Below are positions 44,301 through 52,632 of a stretch of 64,000 nt of DNA, in pieces (position 1 is the stretch's first letter; each line of letters opens with the position of its first letter). The notes below the pieces were generated by a model that did no database searches, had not been told where the DNA came from, and was given only the letters and a program-made list of their open reading frames with translations. Both the position numbers and the translations under genes were made by a program. Source of the stretch: Gammaproteobacteria bacterium (GTDB taxonomy: Bacteria > Pseudomonadota > Gammaproteobacteria > Ga0077536); the NCBI GenBank assembly GCA_009692365.1, contig SHZJ01000001.1:90762-154761 (forward strand), written 5' to 3'.

Positions 44301-45243
44301 TGGGGAACTGGGCAGCGGGCGCGATCTGCCCAGTTTGCAGCGCGCCCACGCCAAGGCCGTGGCCGCGGCCTTCAGCAACGCGAGTTGGACGCTCGCGGGG
44401 GAGAGCCGCGGCGGCTGGTGCTTTGGGGTACTGCCCAGCCAGACCACGACCCAGCTCGCCGGCGTGCCGCTATGGGGCTATCCCGCCCTGCGGCCTGCTG
44501 CGACCCAGGTGAGTGTGACGGTGCTGCGTGACGACGCCGCAGCGCGCGCGTTGCATCGCCAAGGAGTGACACGTCTTTTGCTGCTGAGCGCCGGCGCACA
44601 GGTCAAATACCTGCGCCGGCAGGTCGCTAATGTGCCGCGTGCCGCGTTGGCTGCATCACTCTTTGGGTGGCGCACGGCGCTGGCCGACTGGCTAATCGAG
44701 GCCGGCTTCGCGGCCAGCGTGGGCGCGGTGCCGCCGCGCGATGAAGCGGCCTTCAAGGCCTTGCTAGCGCTGGCCGAGCGCTCGGTGACGGGAGTCGTGC
44801 AGGCCTTGGCAACGGATTTTAGCGAGCGCTTGTTGCGGGGGGCAGAAATCCTCGCGCGGCTGCACGACGCGCGCGAGCGTGTACCGCTTGCGGCCTGGCA
44901 CGACATGCGCGAGCAACTCGACGAAGTGCTAGGCCCAGCAGGCTTGCTGGTGCAGGCAGCCTCCTGCCGTCGCCACGCGGCACGCTATCTGCGCGCGCTG
45001 GCCACTCGGCTCGACCGGGCGCTGCTAGACCCGACCAAGGATGCGCGCAAGCTGGCTCAACTCCAGCCGCTGCTGCTGGCGTTCGCGGGTCTCGCTACCC
45101 TTCGCGAGGCGGACTGCTCTTTGCACCTGCGCTATCTGTTGCAAGAGCTGCGGGTGGCGATTTTTGCGCCCGAACTCACGACCGCCGAGCCGGTCTCGGT
45201 GGCGCGAGTCGCCGCCCTCATGGGGGAGGGAAAGCCCGCTTGA
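41383..45243 (+). CDS. hrpA: ATP-dependent RNA helicase HrpA
   Basis: A protein of nearly 1,290 residues, the usual length for HrpA. DEAH-box motifs are all present: IVCGATGSGKSTQLPKL, TQPRRLAARA, DTLIIDEVHERS, VLTSATID, LATNVAETSLTVPG and QRKGRCGRERAG. The C-terminal HrpA-specific region (DUF3418; KVHRRVTSPLNEFA, RFWSWRRAREW) follows. It unwinds RNA and helps rescue stalled ribosomes in E. coli. The start is uncertain: GTG 41383 lies 9 bp after the transporter stop, while GTG 41347 would overlap that gene by 28 bp. Confidence 0.94.
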   Translation: MASGAARAPRWQGLLDGVLLRDRPRLARLLASARRAATQPAGRGEAARILREFRAQRQRSAVVVASRRSAQPLLALPADLPLAAYRAELLAALADHAVTIVCGATGSGKSTQLPKLCLSLGRGLQGRIGLTQPRRLAARAIAGRIATETATTLGHCVGYQTRFEQVLSPATRVKVMTDGILLQEIQRDRLLLAYDTLIIDEVHERSVNVDLLLGYLRNLLPQRPDLRVVLTSATIDAERYATFFTGAAIVEVPGRSHAIEVRYRPADAGGEGDLNQALLRAIEELDQEARGDVLIFLPGEREIFEARDFLQQAGLPGTEVLPLYARLSSAEQQRIFAPHPRRHLVLATNVAETSLTVPGVRHVIDSGLVRISSYSPRTKLQRLPVVANSQASAEQRKGRCGRERAGICIRLYAEDDYAARPAHTPPELLRSNLAGVVLRLADLGLPALDSFPLLDPPTPRALNDGYTVLRELGALDERNRITAQGRQLARLPLDPRLARIVVAAGALGCLREALIVAAGLSAGDIREWPREARALAQTAHAEGADPRSEFRWMLSAWEVLQPVFGERSRRAQGSFCRARFWSWRRAREWQSIHSQLCLAALKMALPLNSEPADYRALHVALLSGFALRIGRREEGGGYLGCRNLRFRLHPAATLRERPPRWLMAAEITETSAAFARLAALIEPAWVVDAVPQLIRRTHSPPSWDPERGRVLVREERSLQGLVLASEVVVDYASLAPELARALFVEAALVAGELGAAPAFLSANQQLLAEVASWEARTRRFDLQAEPAQLAAFYLARLPAHVASRRALLRWLAADKSGAAGLVMQWPDVTRDHVGPLAAHLFPATLRVAGCTLSLSYLFAPASAADGVTASVPVAVLPQLDALAFERLVPGLLREKILALLKGLPKVHRRVTSPLNEFASALTAAVGALEQPLGEALSAAVLRMTGTHIPVEAWRAAALPDHLQMRFRILGEAGGELGSGRDLPSLQRAHAKAVAAAFSNASWTLAGESRGGWCFGVLPSQTTTQLAGVPLWGYPALRPAATQVSVTVLRDDAAARALHRQGVTRLLLLSAGAQVKYLRRQVANVPRAALAASLFGWRTALADWLIEAGFAASVGAVPPRDEAAFKALLALAERSVTGVVQALATDFSERLLRGAEILARLHDARERVPLAAWHDMREQLDEVLGPAGLLVQAASCRRHAARYLRALATRLDRALLDPTKDARKLAQLQPLLLAFAGLATLREADCSLHLRYLLQELRVAIFAPELTTAEPVSVARVAALMGEGKPA

Positions 45244-45438
45244 AAAACGCCGCCCCGCGCGGCTGGATCACGGCGACTCGCAGCGCGAGGTCGCGCGCGC
45301 TTCGTGTTAATCTTGGCCCGGCAAGCGCGGAACGGGCCGGCGGCCGGCCAGCTGAGCGCAAAAAAACAACCCGGCAGGAGCCTGCGCAAGCGGCGCGGGC
45401 GAGGTCGGGTTGCCACCGGGATGCTGAGCGGCGAGATA

Positions 45439-46164
45439 ATGGAATCCTTCGAGACGCTAATTCGGGCGAGCGAGACCCAACTCGCCGAGGTCTTAGCGCG
45501 GCTGCGCATGCGGGGGGCGGGTGAAGGCGCCGCGCGCCGTGGGCAGCTGGGGCGACTGGTGGGTGTTAACGTCGTCCAGCTGGTCTGCGGGGTCGGCTTC
45601 AATCCCGCGCTGAGGCGTCTGGCGGACTTGCCCTCGCTGTTGGGTTTTGCCTCGCTCGAAGGCTTACTGGCAGAGCGCAACTACCTGTTCATTCACGACC
45701 GCTACCGGGCGTTGGGCATCAGCGACATTGTGGAAATTTACACCGTTTTAGGGGCCGCTGACGCGCATTCTGGGCTGGATGCCGATCTCATCATCAGCCG
45801 TTTAAACAGCATCGAGGGGCAACTGGAGGAGACCATCAACCCCGTGCTGGTCGGTGGTTACAAACTTGAAATGCGTGCGCTTTATGTCAACCGCCTCGCC
45901 GATGCGGCGCTCGTCAATCGCCGTTTAGGCCCGCTCTACGCGGTGCTGCGCGAAATCACCGGCGAAGGCATGGTGATGTTGGAGACCGGGACGGTGGCGG
46001 CCACCGAATTCCTGCGCCACGCGGGCGTTACCATCGACGAGAAAAGCCGCGGCGTGTTTCTGGGGCTCATTCCAGCGGCGAGCGTACAGGCATATCTGGC
46101 GGCGCAGCCCGCCGCCGACCCACAGGGGAAACTGCGCGCCGCGTTGGCCGCGGGGACGACTTAA
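45439..46164 (+). CDS. Protein of unknown function
   Basis: I do not recognise this 241-residue protein. It looks mainly alpha-helical and soluble, with no signal peptide or membrane span. Conspicuous stretches are FETLIRASETQLAEVLARLR, YLFIHDRYRALGISDIVEIY, IEGQLEETINPVLVGGYKLEM and GEGMVMLETGTVAATEFL. The composition is that of a real gene. ATG 45439 has a GCGAG site; ATG 45421 and a further upstream extension are possible. Its stop overlaps the convergent hslR stop by 4 bp. No context hints at a role. Confidence 0.75.
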   Translation: MESFETLIRASETQLAEVLARLRMRGAGEGAARRGQLGRLVGVNVVQLVCGVGFNPALRRLADLPSLLGFASLEGLLAERNYLFIHDRYRALGISDIVEIYTVLGAADAHSGLDADLIISRLNSIEGQLEETINPVLVGGYKLEMRALYVNRLADAALVNRRLGPLYAVLREITGEGMVMLETGTVAATEFLRHAGVTIDEKSRGVFLGLIPAASVQAYLAAQPAADPQGKLRAALAAGTT

Positions 46165-46547
46165 TCCCAGCCGGAGCGCTTGAACGCCTCGCGCTCGCGG
46201 CGATTATTTTTGCGCAGTTTGCCCTGTCTGGGGTCCTCGACCACGGCCGTGAGGCGCAGCTGTTCAGCCAATGCTTGGCGCGCCTCCACACTGCTAGCGG
46301 ATTCCCGAAACAAAGTGGCCGCGAGGGTGGCACTGCCGCGCTGCGGGGCGAGGCCTGTGACCTCGAGCGCCACCACGAAGGGCGGCTGTCGCAACAGCAT
46401 CTGGTCGCCCGGGCGGACCTGCCGGGCCGGCTTGGCGAGTTGGCCGTTGTGGTCTACGCGGCCGGCTTGCAGGGCTGCGGCGGCGAGCGAGCGCGTTTTA
46501 TAAAACCGTGCGCACCACAGCCATTTATCGAGCCGTTGTTGATCCAT
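46161..46547 (-). CDS. hslR: Ribosome-associated heat shock protein Hsp15 (S4 domain)
   Basis: The 128-residue protein begins with an S4 RNA-binding domain (QRLDKWLWCARFYKTRSLAAAA, GRVDHNGQLAKPARQVRPGD) and ends in a basic, arginine-rich tail (GKLRKNNRREREAFKRSG). This is the HslR layout; HslR binds 50S subunits carrying a stalled peptidyl-tRNA. ATG 46547 starts at the conserved MDQQRLDKWLW. An extended frame upstream is not conserved. Confidence 0.92.
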   Translation of the reverse strand: MDQQRLDKWLWCARFYKTRSLAAAALQAGRVDHNGQLAKPARQVRPGDQMLLRQPPFVVALEVTGLAPQRGSATLAATLFRESASSVEARQALAEQLRLTAVVEDPRQGKLRKNNRREREAFKRSGWD

Positions 46548-46618
46548 CCAGCCCCGCCTTACACTTTGCCCCTGCACGTTGACGACGTGCGCGCCTGAGT
46601 TCATCGAAGGAGACCCGC

Positions 46619-47140
46619 ATGGCCGCTGAGAGAGCGTTTATTCCCCTGCAAATCGCGGTATTGACGGTCTCCGACAGCCGCACCGCACAGAACGATACGT
46701 CTGGGCAGCTGTTGGCGCAACGCGTCCTGGCGGGGGGGCACCAAGTGTATGCGCAGCGCATCGTGCCGGACGACATCTATCGAATTCGCGAAGCCTTGTC
46801 CATCTGGATTGCCGATCCAGCGTGCGCCGTCGTGCTCACCACTGGCGGCACTGGCGTGACGGGTCGCGACGGTACGCCGGAGGCGGCGCTGGTGCTCTTC
46901 GACAAAACCATCGAGGGTTTCGGCGAGATGTTTAGGTCGCTGTCGTATGCCCAGATCAAGACCTCCACGCTGCAATCGCGGGCGTTGGCGGGAGTGGCCA
47001 ATGGCACTTACCTTTTTTGCCTGCCGGGTTCGCCCAACGCCTGCGCGACGGCGTGGGACTTGTTGATCAGCGAGCAACTCGATTACCGCACGCGGCCGTG
47101 TAATCTGGTTGAACTGATGCCGCGTCTGCTTGAACGCTAA
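46619..47140 (+). CDS. moaB: MoaB/MogA-type molybdopterin-binding protein
   Basis: A 173-residue single-domain protein with IAVLTVSDSRTAQNDTSGQL, VVLTTGGTGVTGRDGTPEA and FCLPGSPNACATAWDLL. MoaB/MogA proteins bind and adenylylate molybdopterin before MoeA inserts the metal; E. coli MoaB itself has no proven activity. A GGAGA site precedes ATG 46619. It is the only Moco gene outside the 30-36 kb block and supplies the adenylylation function that a plain MoeA lacks. Confidence 0.92.
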   Translation: MAAERAFIPLQIAVLTVSDSRTAQNDTSGQLLAQRVLAGGHQVYAQRIVPDDIYRIREALSIWIADPACAVVLTTGGTGVTGRDGTPEAALVLFDKTIEGFGEMFRSLSYAQIKTSTLQSRALAGVANGTYLFCLPGSPNACATAWDLLISEQLDYRTRPCNLVELMPRLLER

Positions 47141-47176
47141 ACCGCGTGGGCCGTCCCACCGGGCGGCGTGGTTATA

Positions 47177-47572
47177 ATGGCCCGGCTGCAACGCTGGCTG
47201 CTGTTGCTGGCGGGCTTGGGCGGCGCGCTGGGGGTTGCGGCCGGCGCGCTGGGGGCACATTGGCTGGCGTTAGCCCCGGGTTCTGCGGCGAGTCATCGCT
47301 ACGATACGGCGGTCATTTATTTACTGCTGCATGCGGGCGTGGTGGTCGCTAGCGGCGCCCGCCAGCCCGTTCCGCAGCCTGCGTGGTTGCTATCGAACGG
47401 CCTGATGCTGCTGGGGATGCTGGGTTTCAGCGGCGGTATTCTGGGGTCTACTTATCTGGCGCTGGAACACCCTTTGGCCGTGATCCCCGCGGGGGGTATG
47501 GCCTATATCATGGGCTGGCTGGTCGCGGCCGGCGCCGCCTTCAGTGGGCCCGCAAAAGGGGGGGTGGCGTGA
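47177..47572 (+). CDS. DUF423 membrane protein
   Basis: The 131-residue protein has four hydrophobic spans and the DUF423 signature (LGGALGVAAGALGAH near the N-terminus, YLLLHAGVVV, LMLLGMLGFSGGILGSTYL). The family is widespread and uncharacterised. ATG 47177 begins the conserved region; GTG 47168 is an alternative. The L,D-transpeptidase gene follows 23 bp downstream. Confidence 0.88.
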   Translation: MARLQRWLLLLAGLGGALGVAAGALGAHWLALAPGSAASHRYDTAVIYLLLHAGVVVASGARQPVPQPAWLLSNGLMLLGMLGFSGGILGSTYLALEHPLAVIPAGGMAYIMGWLVAAGAAFSGPAKGGVA

Positions 47573-47595
47573 GACCCTTGGGCACAGGAGTGAGC

Positions 47596-48564
47596 ATGCG
47601 ATTAAGACTTTTGGGGTGCTGGTGGAGCGTGCTTGTGATGGCGGCAGCACCCGCGTGGGCGCGAAATTACCCCCTGACGGGCGAGGTGATCGGTGAGGTC
47701 ACGCTCACCACGACCGTGCGTAACGACACCATTGCCGATATCGCCCGCACTTATGGTCAGGGCTACAACGAAATGCGCCGCGCCAATCCGAACGTCGACC
47801 CTTGGCTCACCGGTGAGGACACGGAGATCCTCATCCCCAGCCAGTACGTGCTGCCGAAGGCCCCTCACGAAGGCATCATCATCAACATCCCGGAGATGCG
47901 GCTGTACCATTATTTGCCAGCGGCCAAAGGGGCCGTGAAAGGCGCGCTGCGGCAGGTGGCGACCTACCCCATCAGCATCGGGCGCCAAGATTGGTCGACC
48001 CCGCACGGGGCCACCAAAGTGATGAGCAAAATAAAAGATCCGTCCTGGACGCCGCCCGAATCCATCCGCCAGGAGCACGCCAAGGAGGGCGATATCCTGC
48101 CCGTCGTGGTGCCCGCTGGGCCTTTAAACCCGTTGGGTCAATACGCCCTGCGCTTAGGTTTTGCGGGCTATCTGATCCATGGCACCGATAAGCCTTACGG
48201 CATCGGCATGCGGGTCACTCACGGCTGTATGCGCATGTATCCCAACGACATCGAAACAGTGTTCAAATCGGTGCCGGTTGGCACCACGGTGCGCTTGGTC
48301 AATGAGCCCTTTAAAGTGGGCATATTGACGGGCAGACTGTTACTGGAAGCACATCCAGCGTTGGACGAAGATGCGGCCAAGGTCACGGCCACGCAGTTCA
48401 CTGCCGTGCTGGCGCTGATCCTGCCTTACACGGAAAAACACCTGGTCAGCCTCGATTGGCAGATGTTGCGTCGGACGGTCTATCGCAAAGACGGCCTGCC
48501 AACTCAGATTGGCACCGCCACCCCGCTTGCGCCGCCGCCGACTGCGCTCACCCTGAACCCTTAG
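47596..48564 (+). CDS. Periplasmic L,D-transpeptidase (ErfK/YbiS type)
   Basis: The 322-residue protein has a signal peptide (to about residue 22, AWA) and a LysM-like N-terminal section (TIADIARTYGQGYNEMRRAN, VDPWLTGEDTEILIPSQY). The YkuD catalytic domain has His in YLIHGTDKPYGIG and Cys in VTHGCMRMYP. This is the layout of the E. coli enzymes that join Braun lipoprotein to peptidoglycan. A CAGGAG site precedes ATG 47596. The neighbouring convergent gene encodes an Lpp/OprI-type lipoprotein ending in Arg-Lys, a likely substrate. Confidence 0.93.
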   Translation: MRLRLLGCWWSVLVMAAAPAWARNYPLTGEVIGEVTLTTTVRNDTIADIARTYGQGYNEMRRANPNVDPWLTGEDTEILIPSQYVLPKAPHEGIIINIPEMRLYHYLPAAKGAVKGALRQVATYPISIGRQDWSTPHGATKVMSKIKDPSWTPPESIRQEHAKEGDILPVVVPAGPLNPLGQYALRLGFAGYLIHGTDKPYGIGMRVTHGCMRMYPNDIETVFKSVPVGTTVRLVNEPFKVGILTGRLLLEAHPALDEDAAKVTATQFTAVLALILPYTEKHLVSLDWQMLRRTVYRKDGLPTQIGTATPLAPPPTALTLNP

Positions 48565-48582
48565 CCAGCAATTTTTTTAGCC

Positions 48583-48611
48583 AAAAAAAACCCCGCCAGT
48601 GCGGGGTTTTT
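48583..48611. terminator. Bidirectional rho-independent terminator
   Basis: CCCCGC (48591-48596), loop CAGT, GCGGGG (48601-48606), flanked by an A-run on the left and a T-run on the right, so it can stop transcription from both the L,D-transpeptidase gene and the convergent lipoprotein gene. Confidence 0.92.
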
Positions 48612-48633
48612 CTCTATCCGAGGGACGCTGCGC

Positions 48634-48930
48634 TTACTTGCGCATGGCCTTTTCGAACATGCTGTCGAGGCGCGACTTGTTGTCGCTGCAGCAGGCCTGA
48701 GCGGCGTCAGCAGCGCCCTGCGCGGCTTTGGCAGCTTCGCCAGCCTCTGAGGCAACTTTCATCGCCTGAGCAGCCGCAGAAGCAGCAGCGCCGGCCTTAG
48801 AGGCGGCATCACTGGCCTTAGAATCAACCGCAGCCAACTGTTCTTTGGTCGCATAGGAGCAACCGGACACAAGGCCAAGCACGCCGGCAATCATCGCAGC
48901 GCGAACGACTAGGGAAAAAGATTTTTGCAT
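48634..48930 (-). CDS. Alanine-rich murein lipoprotein (Lpp/OprI type)
   Basis: The 98-residue lipoprotein has a signal peptide with lipobox VSGC (Cys near residue 24) and then alanine-rich heptads (SKASDAASKAGAAASAAAQA and onward) forming a coiled coil. The C-terminus FEKAMRK ends in Lys, like OprI and Lpp, where that Lys is linked to peptidoglycan by an L,D-transpeptidase. An unusual adjacent pair of cysteines (QACCSDNK) lies near the end. A GGAG site precedes ATG 48930. It shares a terminator with the L,D-transpeptidase gene. Confidence 0.9.
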   Translation of the reverse strand: MQKSFSLVVRAAMIAGVLGLVSGCSYATKEQLAAVDSKASDAASKAGAAASAAAQAMKVASEAGEAAKAAQGAADAAQACCSDNKSRLDSMFEKAMRK

Positions 48931-49266
48931 TAGTAATCTCCTATCAACGTGAACAAACATTCCTAAGCCAGGAATTCATTAAAAAAATAACGCGCAAATA
49001 GTGCCGCAATTCCAACGGCAGCGCAATTCGGATCGTCGCACTGCATCAATAAACTTGGGGGAATTGCGCCCAGCCCTGCAGGTTTTTGCATCTACATGCC
49101 TTCGAAGGGGCTGGTGCGGGCGCCACTAAGTTTCGCCACGCGCCATTTGGCGGCGGGTCGCCTGGTGCGCAGCCGGTCAGTGGGCGTCGGGTTAGTGCTG
49201 AGACTGCGGCGTCAGCCAGGCTTAAGGCCTGGCCGCGAGCGCTGCGCTCGCCCCCGCGCCTGGGGT
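48931..49266. other. 336-bp interval with an AT-rich lipoprotein leader
   Basis: The left 70 bp are AT-rich, unlike the surroundings, and presumably hold the promoter and 5' leader of the lipoprotein gene. No consensus promoter stands out. The right part is GC-rich and non-coding. Confidence 0.5.
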
Positions 49267-49830
49267 TTAGGTCAAGGGCAGGGGACGCGCCCGCTTTTTA
49301 AATTGGGCCCGCAGGAATTCCATTTGGTCGGCCAGAATACGCCGATTAGACAGGGCCAGAAACTCTGCCCAATTAGGCACAAAAGGCACCGCGAGCAGCG
49401 GCATTTTGGCCTGTTCCGGCCGTCGCCCGCCCTTGCGGGTATTGCAGCTACGGCAGGCCGCGACCACATTCGACCACACGTCCAGCCCGCCGCCCGACAG
49501 CGGTTGGATGTGGTCGCGCGTAAGGAGCGACTCGGGGTATTGGGTGCCGCAGTACAGGCACATGAAGCCGTCGCGCCGAAATAACTCGTGGTTGCTCAGT
49601 GGTGGCACGGAACGCTGGATGAGGGCGGTGCGCTGCGTGCGCTTGACCGCTACGATGCTGTGCACCGTGATGCGTGAGCGCTGCCCCGTGCCGCGCGCAA
49701 TGCCGCCATGGATGACGAATTGATTCTCGCCGGCCGTCCACGCGACGAGGCCGCGGCTGTACAGGCACACTGCGTCTTCCCAGGCGATCCAGCGCATCGG
49801 CGCCCCGGAGATATCTAAGCGAAGGATCAT
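49267..49830 (-). CDS. HNH endonuclease family protein
   Basis: The 187-residue protein has an HNH motif with zinc-binding cysteine pairs: MCLYCGTQYPESLLTRDHIQ, then WSNVVAACRSCNTRKGGR. The N-terminal ILRLDISGAPMRWIAWEDAV is typical of a widespread stand-alone HNH family of proteobacteria with no settled function. ATG 49830 is favoured at the conserved start; ATG 49845 is an alternative. It is divergent from mazG. Confidence 0.88.
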   Translation of the reverse strand: MILRLDISGAPMRWIAWEDAVCLYSRGLVAWTAGENQFVIHGGIARGTGQRSRITVHSIVAVKRTQRTALIQRSVPPLSNHELFRRDGFMCLYCGTQYPESLLTRDHIQPLSGGGLDVWSNVVAACRSCNTRKGGRRPEQAKMPLLAVPFVPNWAEFLALSNRRILADQMEFLRAQFKKRARPLPLT

Positions 49831-49962
49831 CGGGGCGGCGAACATAAGCGGCGCGAGTGGCGATTTCCGTTTGGGCTAGGATATGACCCGCCAATCCCAA
49901 CAGAATCGACGCCGTGAATCAAGTACGCCACGGCCCTCTTAATTGTCGGAGCAAGCACGCCG

Positions 49963-50748
49963 ATGGCGAACTCGATCGAACCTCTGCTGAGGTTGATGGC
50001 GCAGTTGCGGCACAGTCGCCACGGCTGCGCGTGGGACCGCGCGCAGACCATGGCCTCATTGACGCCGCACACCTTGGAAGAAGCGCACGAAGTGGTCGAC
50101 TGTATCGAGCGCGAGGCGTGGGATGAATTGCCCGATGAACTCGGCGACCTCTTGTTCCAAGTGGTGTTCTATGCCCAGCTGGCCGCTGAGGCCCAGCGCT
50201 TTGACTTTACCGAGGTCGTGCAGCGGGTGGTCGCGAAACTGACCCGTCGTCATCCCCATATTTTTGGTGATGCCGCGCCGCTAGAGCCCGCGGCGCAGCG
50301 GCAGCGCTGGGAGGAGTTGAAGGCTGCGGAGCGGCGCATGGGGGGCGCGCCGCGCGGGGAGCTGGCCGGGATCCCGCGGGCCATGCCGGCGTTGGCACGC
50401 GCGGCCAAACTGCAGGGCCGGGCGGCGCACGTGGGTTTTGATTGGCCCGCCACCGGGCCGGTGCTGGAAAAATTAGACGAAGAACTGGCGGAACTGCAGG
50501 CCGCGCGCAGCGCGGGTGACGCGCTCGCGGTGGCGGCGGAAATGGGTGATGTGCTGTTTACCTGCGTGAACCTTGCCCGCCATCTGGGGGTGGATGCAGA
50601 GCGCGCGCTGCGCCTGGCGAATACGCGTTTTGAGCAGCGTTTCGAGCAGATGGAAGCGCGGGCCCAGGACGCCGGTCAAAGCTTGGAAGGGCTGGACGCC
50701 GGGGCTTGGGAGAGTCTGTGGAAACAGGCCAAAGCAGCGCTGGGTTGA
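49963..50748 (+). CDS. mazG: Nucleoside triphosphate pyrophosphohydrolase
   Basis: The 261-residue protein has two MazG domains, the layout of E. coli MazG. The first has CAWDRAQTMASLTPHTLEEA and DELGDLLFQVVFYAQLA; the second has LEKLDEELAELQAA and EMGDVLFTCVNLARHLG. It cleaves dNTPs and NTPs to monophosphates, clearing damaged nucleotides or lowering ppGpp. The first domain reads W-D-R-A-Q-T, close to the usual WDxxQT. ATG 49963 is the natural start. Confidence 0.94.
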   Translation: MANSIEPLLRLMAQLRHSRHGCAWDRAQTMASLTPHTLEEAHEVVDCIEREAWDELPDELGDLLFQVVFYAQLAAEAQRFDFTEVVQRVVAKLTRRHPHIFGDAAPLEPAAQRQRWEELKAAERRMGGAPRGELAGIPRAMPALARAAKLQGRAAHVGFDWPATGPVLEKLDEELAELQAARSAGDALAVAAEMGDVLFTCVNLARHLGVDAERALRLANTRFEQRFEQMEARAQDAGQSLEGLDAGAWESLWKQAKAALG

Positions 50749-50789
50749 GGGCGGCGCAGGTGTGGAGTCTGTGCCGCCCGCGGTCAAGC

Positions 50790-51617
50790 TTAGCCTTTGG
50801 TGGGGCGGGTTTTGTCTTGGTGCACTAGCGCATAGGCGGAATGGTTGTGGATGCTTTCGAAGTTCTCGGACTCCACCGTATAGCTCAACACGCGGTCGTC
50901 AGCGTTCAGCTTCAGGGCGGTCTCACGCACCATGTCTTCGACGAAGCGCGGATTATCGTAAGCCCGCTCGGTCACGTATTTTTCGTCGGGCCGCTTCAGT
51001 AAGCCGTAGAGCTCGCAGGAGGCGACGCTTTCTACTAAGTCGATGAATTCTTCGATCCACACAAAGTCGGCGATTTTGGCTTCCACCGTGACGTGCGAGC
51101 GTTGGTTGTGGGCGCCGTAGGCCGAGATTTTTTTCGAGCACGGGCACAGCGTCGTACACGGCACGACCACCTTGACGGACATGGTTTCGATGCCGTTGTC
51201 GCTTTCACCGATGAAAGTGACCGTGTAATCCAGCAAACTTTTGACCCCACTCACGGGCGCCGCTTTGAGGACGAAGTAGGGGAAGGTCATCTCGATGCGC
51301 CCCGTTTGGGCGTCCAGCAACTGCACCATTTCGGCCACCATGCCGCGAAAGCTCGGCACGGCGATTTCGTAGTCGTGGCTGTTAAGCACTTCTACAAAGC
51401 GCGACATATGGGTGCCCTTGAAATTATGCGGCAGTCCCACGTACATATTGAAGTTGGCCACCGTGTGCTGCTCGCGACCCGCGCGGTCACTGACTACCAC
51501 GGGATGACGGATGTCTTTGATCCCCACCCGGTCGATGGCAATTTTGCGGGTATCTTCGCTGCCTTGGACGTCCGGGATCTCGTCGATGGTCTCAAGGATG
51601 CTGGCGATATCGTTCAT
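50790..51617 (-). CDS. folE2: GTP cyclohydrolase FolE2
   Basis: The 275-residue type IB cyclohydrolase makes dihydroneopterin triphosphate from GTP. Conserved segments are [47 protein letters not shown] with the metal-binding Cys, and [14 protein letters not shown]. It feeds folate and, if made, tetrahydromethanopterin. No FolE (type IA) gene is seen here, and no Zur-like operator was recognised upstream. Confidence 0.95.
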   Translation of the reverse strand: MNDIASILETIDEIPDVQGSEDTRKIAIDRVGIKDIRHPVVVSDRAGREQHTVANFNMYVGLPHNFKGTHMSRFVEVLNSHDYEIAVPSFRGMVAEMVQLLDAQTGRIEMTFPYFVLKAAPVSGVKSLLDYTVTFIGESDNGIETMSVKVVVPCTTLCPCSKKISAYGAHNQRSHVTVEAKIADFVWIEEFIDLVESVASCELYGLLKRPDEKYVTERAYDNPRFVEDMVRETALKLNADDRVLSYTVESENFESIHNHSAYALVHQDKTRPTKG

Positions 51618-51741
51618 GGGGTTCTCCGTTCGACGCGCGTGTGGGCGCAGGGGCCGGCGCGCTGTAGAGGGTCATAGGGCTGAGACAACGCTGGTGACGT
51701 TACGTTGCGTGCGTCGGCTCGGATCAGCAGCGCCCACGGCG

Positions 51742-52632
51742 TTAACGGTCGCGCTGGACGATGAATTCGGCCAAGCGGCGCAAAAAATCGGCGCGGTGGT
51801 CCATGATTGAGAGCGCCTCCAGCGCTTCATCGCAGAGCCGCTGCGCGGTGGCCTTGGCCTCGTCCATGCCCAGCAGGTTGGGGTAGGTGGGTTTGTCACG
51901 GTGCTGGTCTGAGCCCCGCGGTTTGCCGATAACCTCCGTGCTGCCTTCGACATCCAGAATGTCGTCGTGCACTTGAAACGCAAGCCCCACGCAGCGCGCA
52001 TAGCGGTCTAGGCGGTCCGCGTGGCGGGGGTCGGTGCCGCCGCTGGCTAAAAACCCTAAGCGCACGCTGGCCCGGATGAGCGCGCCGGTTTTATGCAGAT
52101 GCATGTTTTCCAACTCGCCCAGCGACAGTTGACGACCCACCGCGGCCAAGTCGATGGCTTGCCCGCCGGCCATGCCGAACGAGCCGCTGGCCGTGGCCAG
52201 AGCCTCCATCATCAGCAGCCGGCGCGCGGCCGGCAGGTGGTCTTGCGCGCCGCTGGCGAGCACTTCAAAGGCCAGCGCCTGCAGCGAGTCCCCCGCCAGA
52301 ATCGCGGTGGCCTCGTCGTACGCGCGGTGACAGGTCGGTCGGCCTCGGCGCAGGTCGTCGTTGTCCATGGCCGGCAGGTCGTCGTGGATGAGCGAGTAGG
52401 CGTGGATGAATTCCACCGCCGCGGCGCTCCCGTCTAAGTGTTCCAGACAGGCCCCCAAGGCCGTGCCCGTGGCGTAGACCAAGACCGGCCGCACCCGTTT
52501 CCCTCCGCCCAGCGTGGCGTAGCGCATCGCAGCGTGGAGCCGCCCCGGCGCCGTGCTGTCCGCCGGCAGACGGCTGTCGAGCGCAGCTTCGGCGCGGGCT
52601 TGGAACGATTTTAGGATTTCATCAAACTGCAT
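51742..52632 (-). CDS. ispA: Farnesyl diphosphate synthase
   Basis: The 296-residue prenyltransferase makes C15 farnesyl diphosphate. The first Asp-rich motif is IHDDLPAMDNDDLRRG and the second VHDDILDVEG, with GGGKRVRPVLVYATG and the GKPRGSDQHRDKPTYP stretch. ATG 52632 overlaps the xseB stop by 11 bp. In many proteobacteria the order is xseB-ispA-dxs; here dxs does not follow and folE2 comes next. Confidence 0.94.
   Translation of the reverse strand: MQFDEILKSFQARAEAALDSRLPADSTAPGRLHAAMRYATLGGGKRVRPVLVYATGTALGACLEHLDGSAAAVEFIHAYSLIHDDLPAMDNDDLRRGRPTCHRAYDEATAILAGDSLQALAFEVLASGAQDHLPAARRLLMMEALATASGSFGMAGGQAIDLAAVGRQLSLGELENMHLHKTGALIRASVRLGFLASGGTDPRHADRLDRYARCVGLAFQVHDDILDVEGSTEVIGKPRGSDQHRDKPTYPNLLGMDEAKATAQRLCDEALEALSIMDHRADFLRRLAEFIVQRDR

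Noticed and set aside
47173..47178. TATAAT promoter for the DUF423 gene
   Set aside because: The hexamer overlaps the ATG itself at 47177, so it cannot serve as the -10 box for this start.
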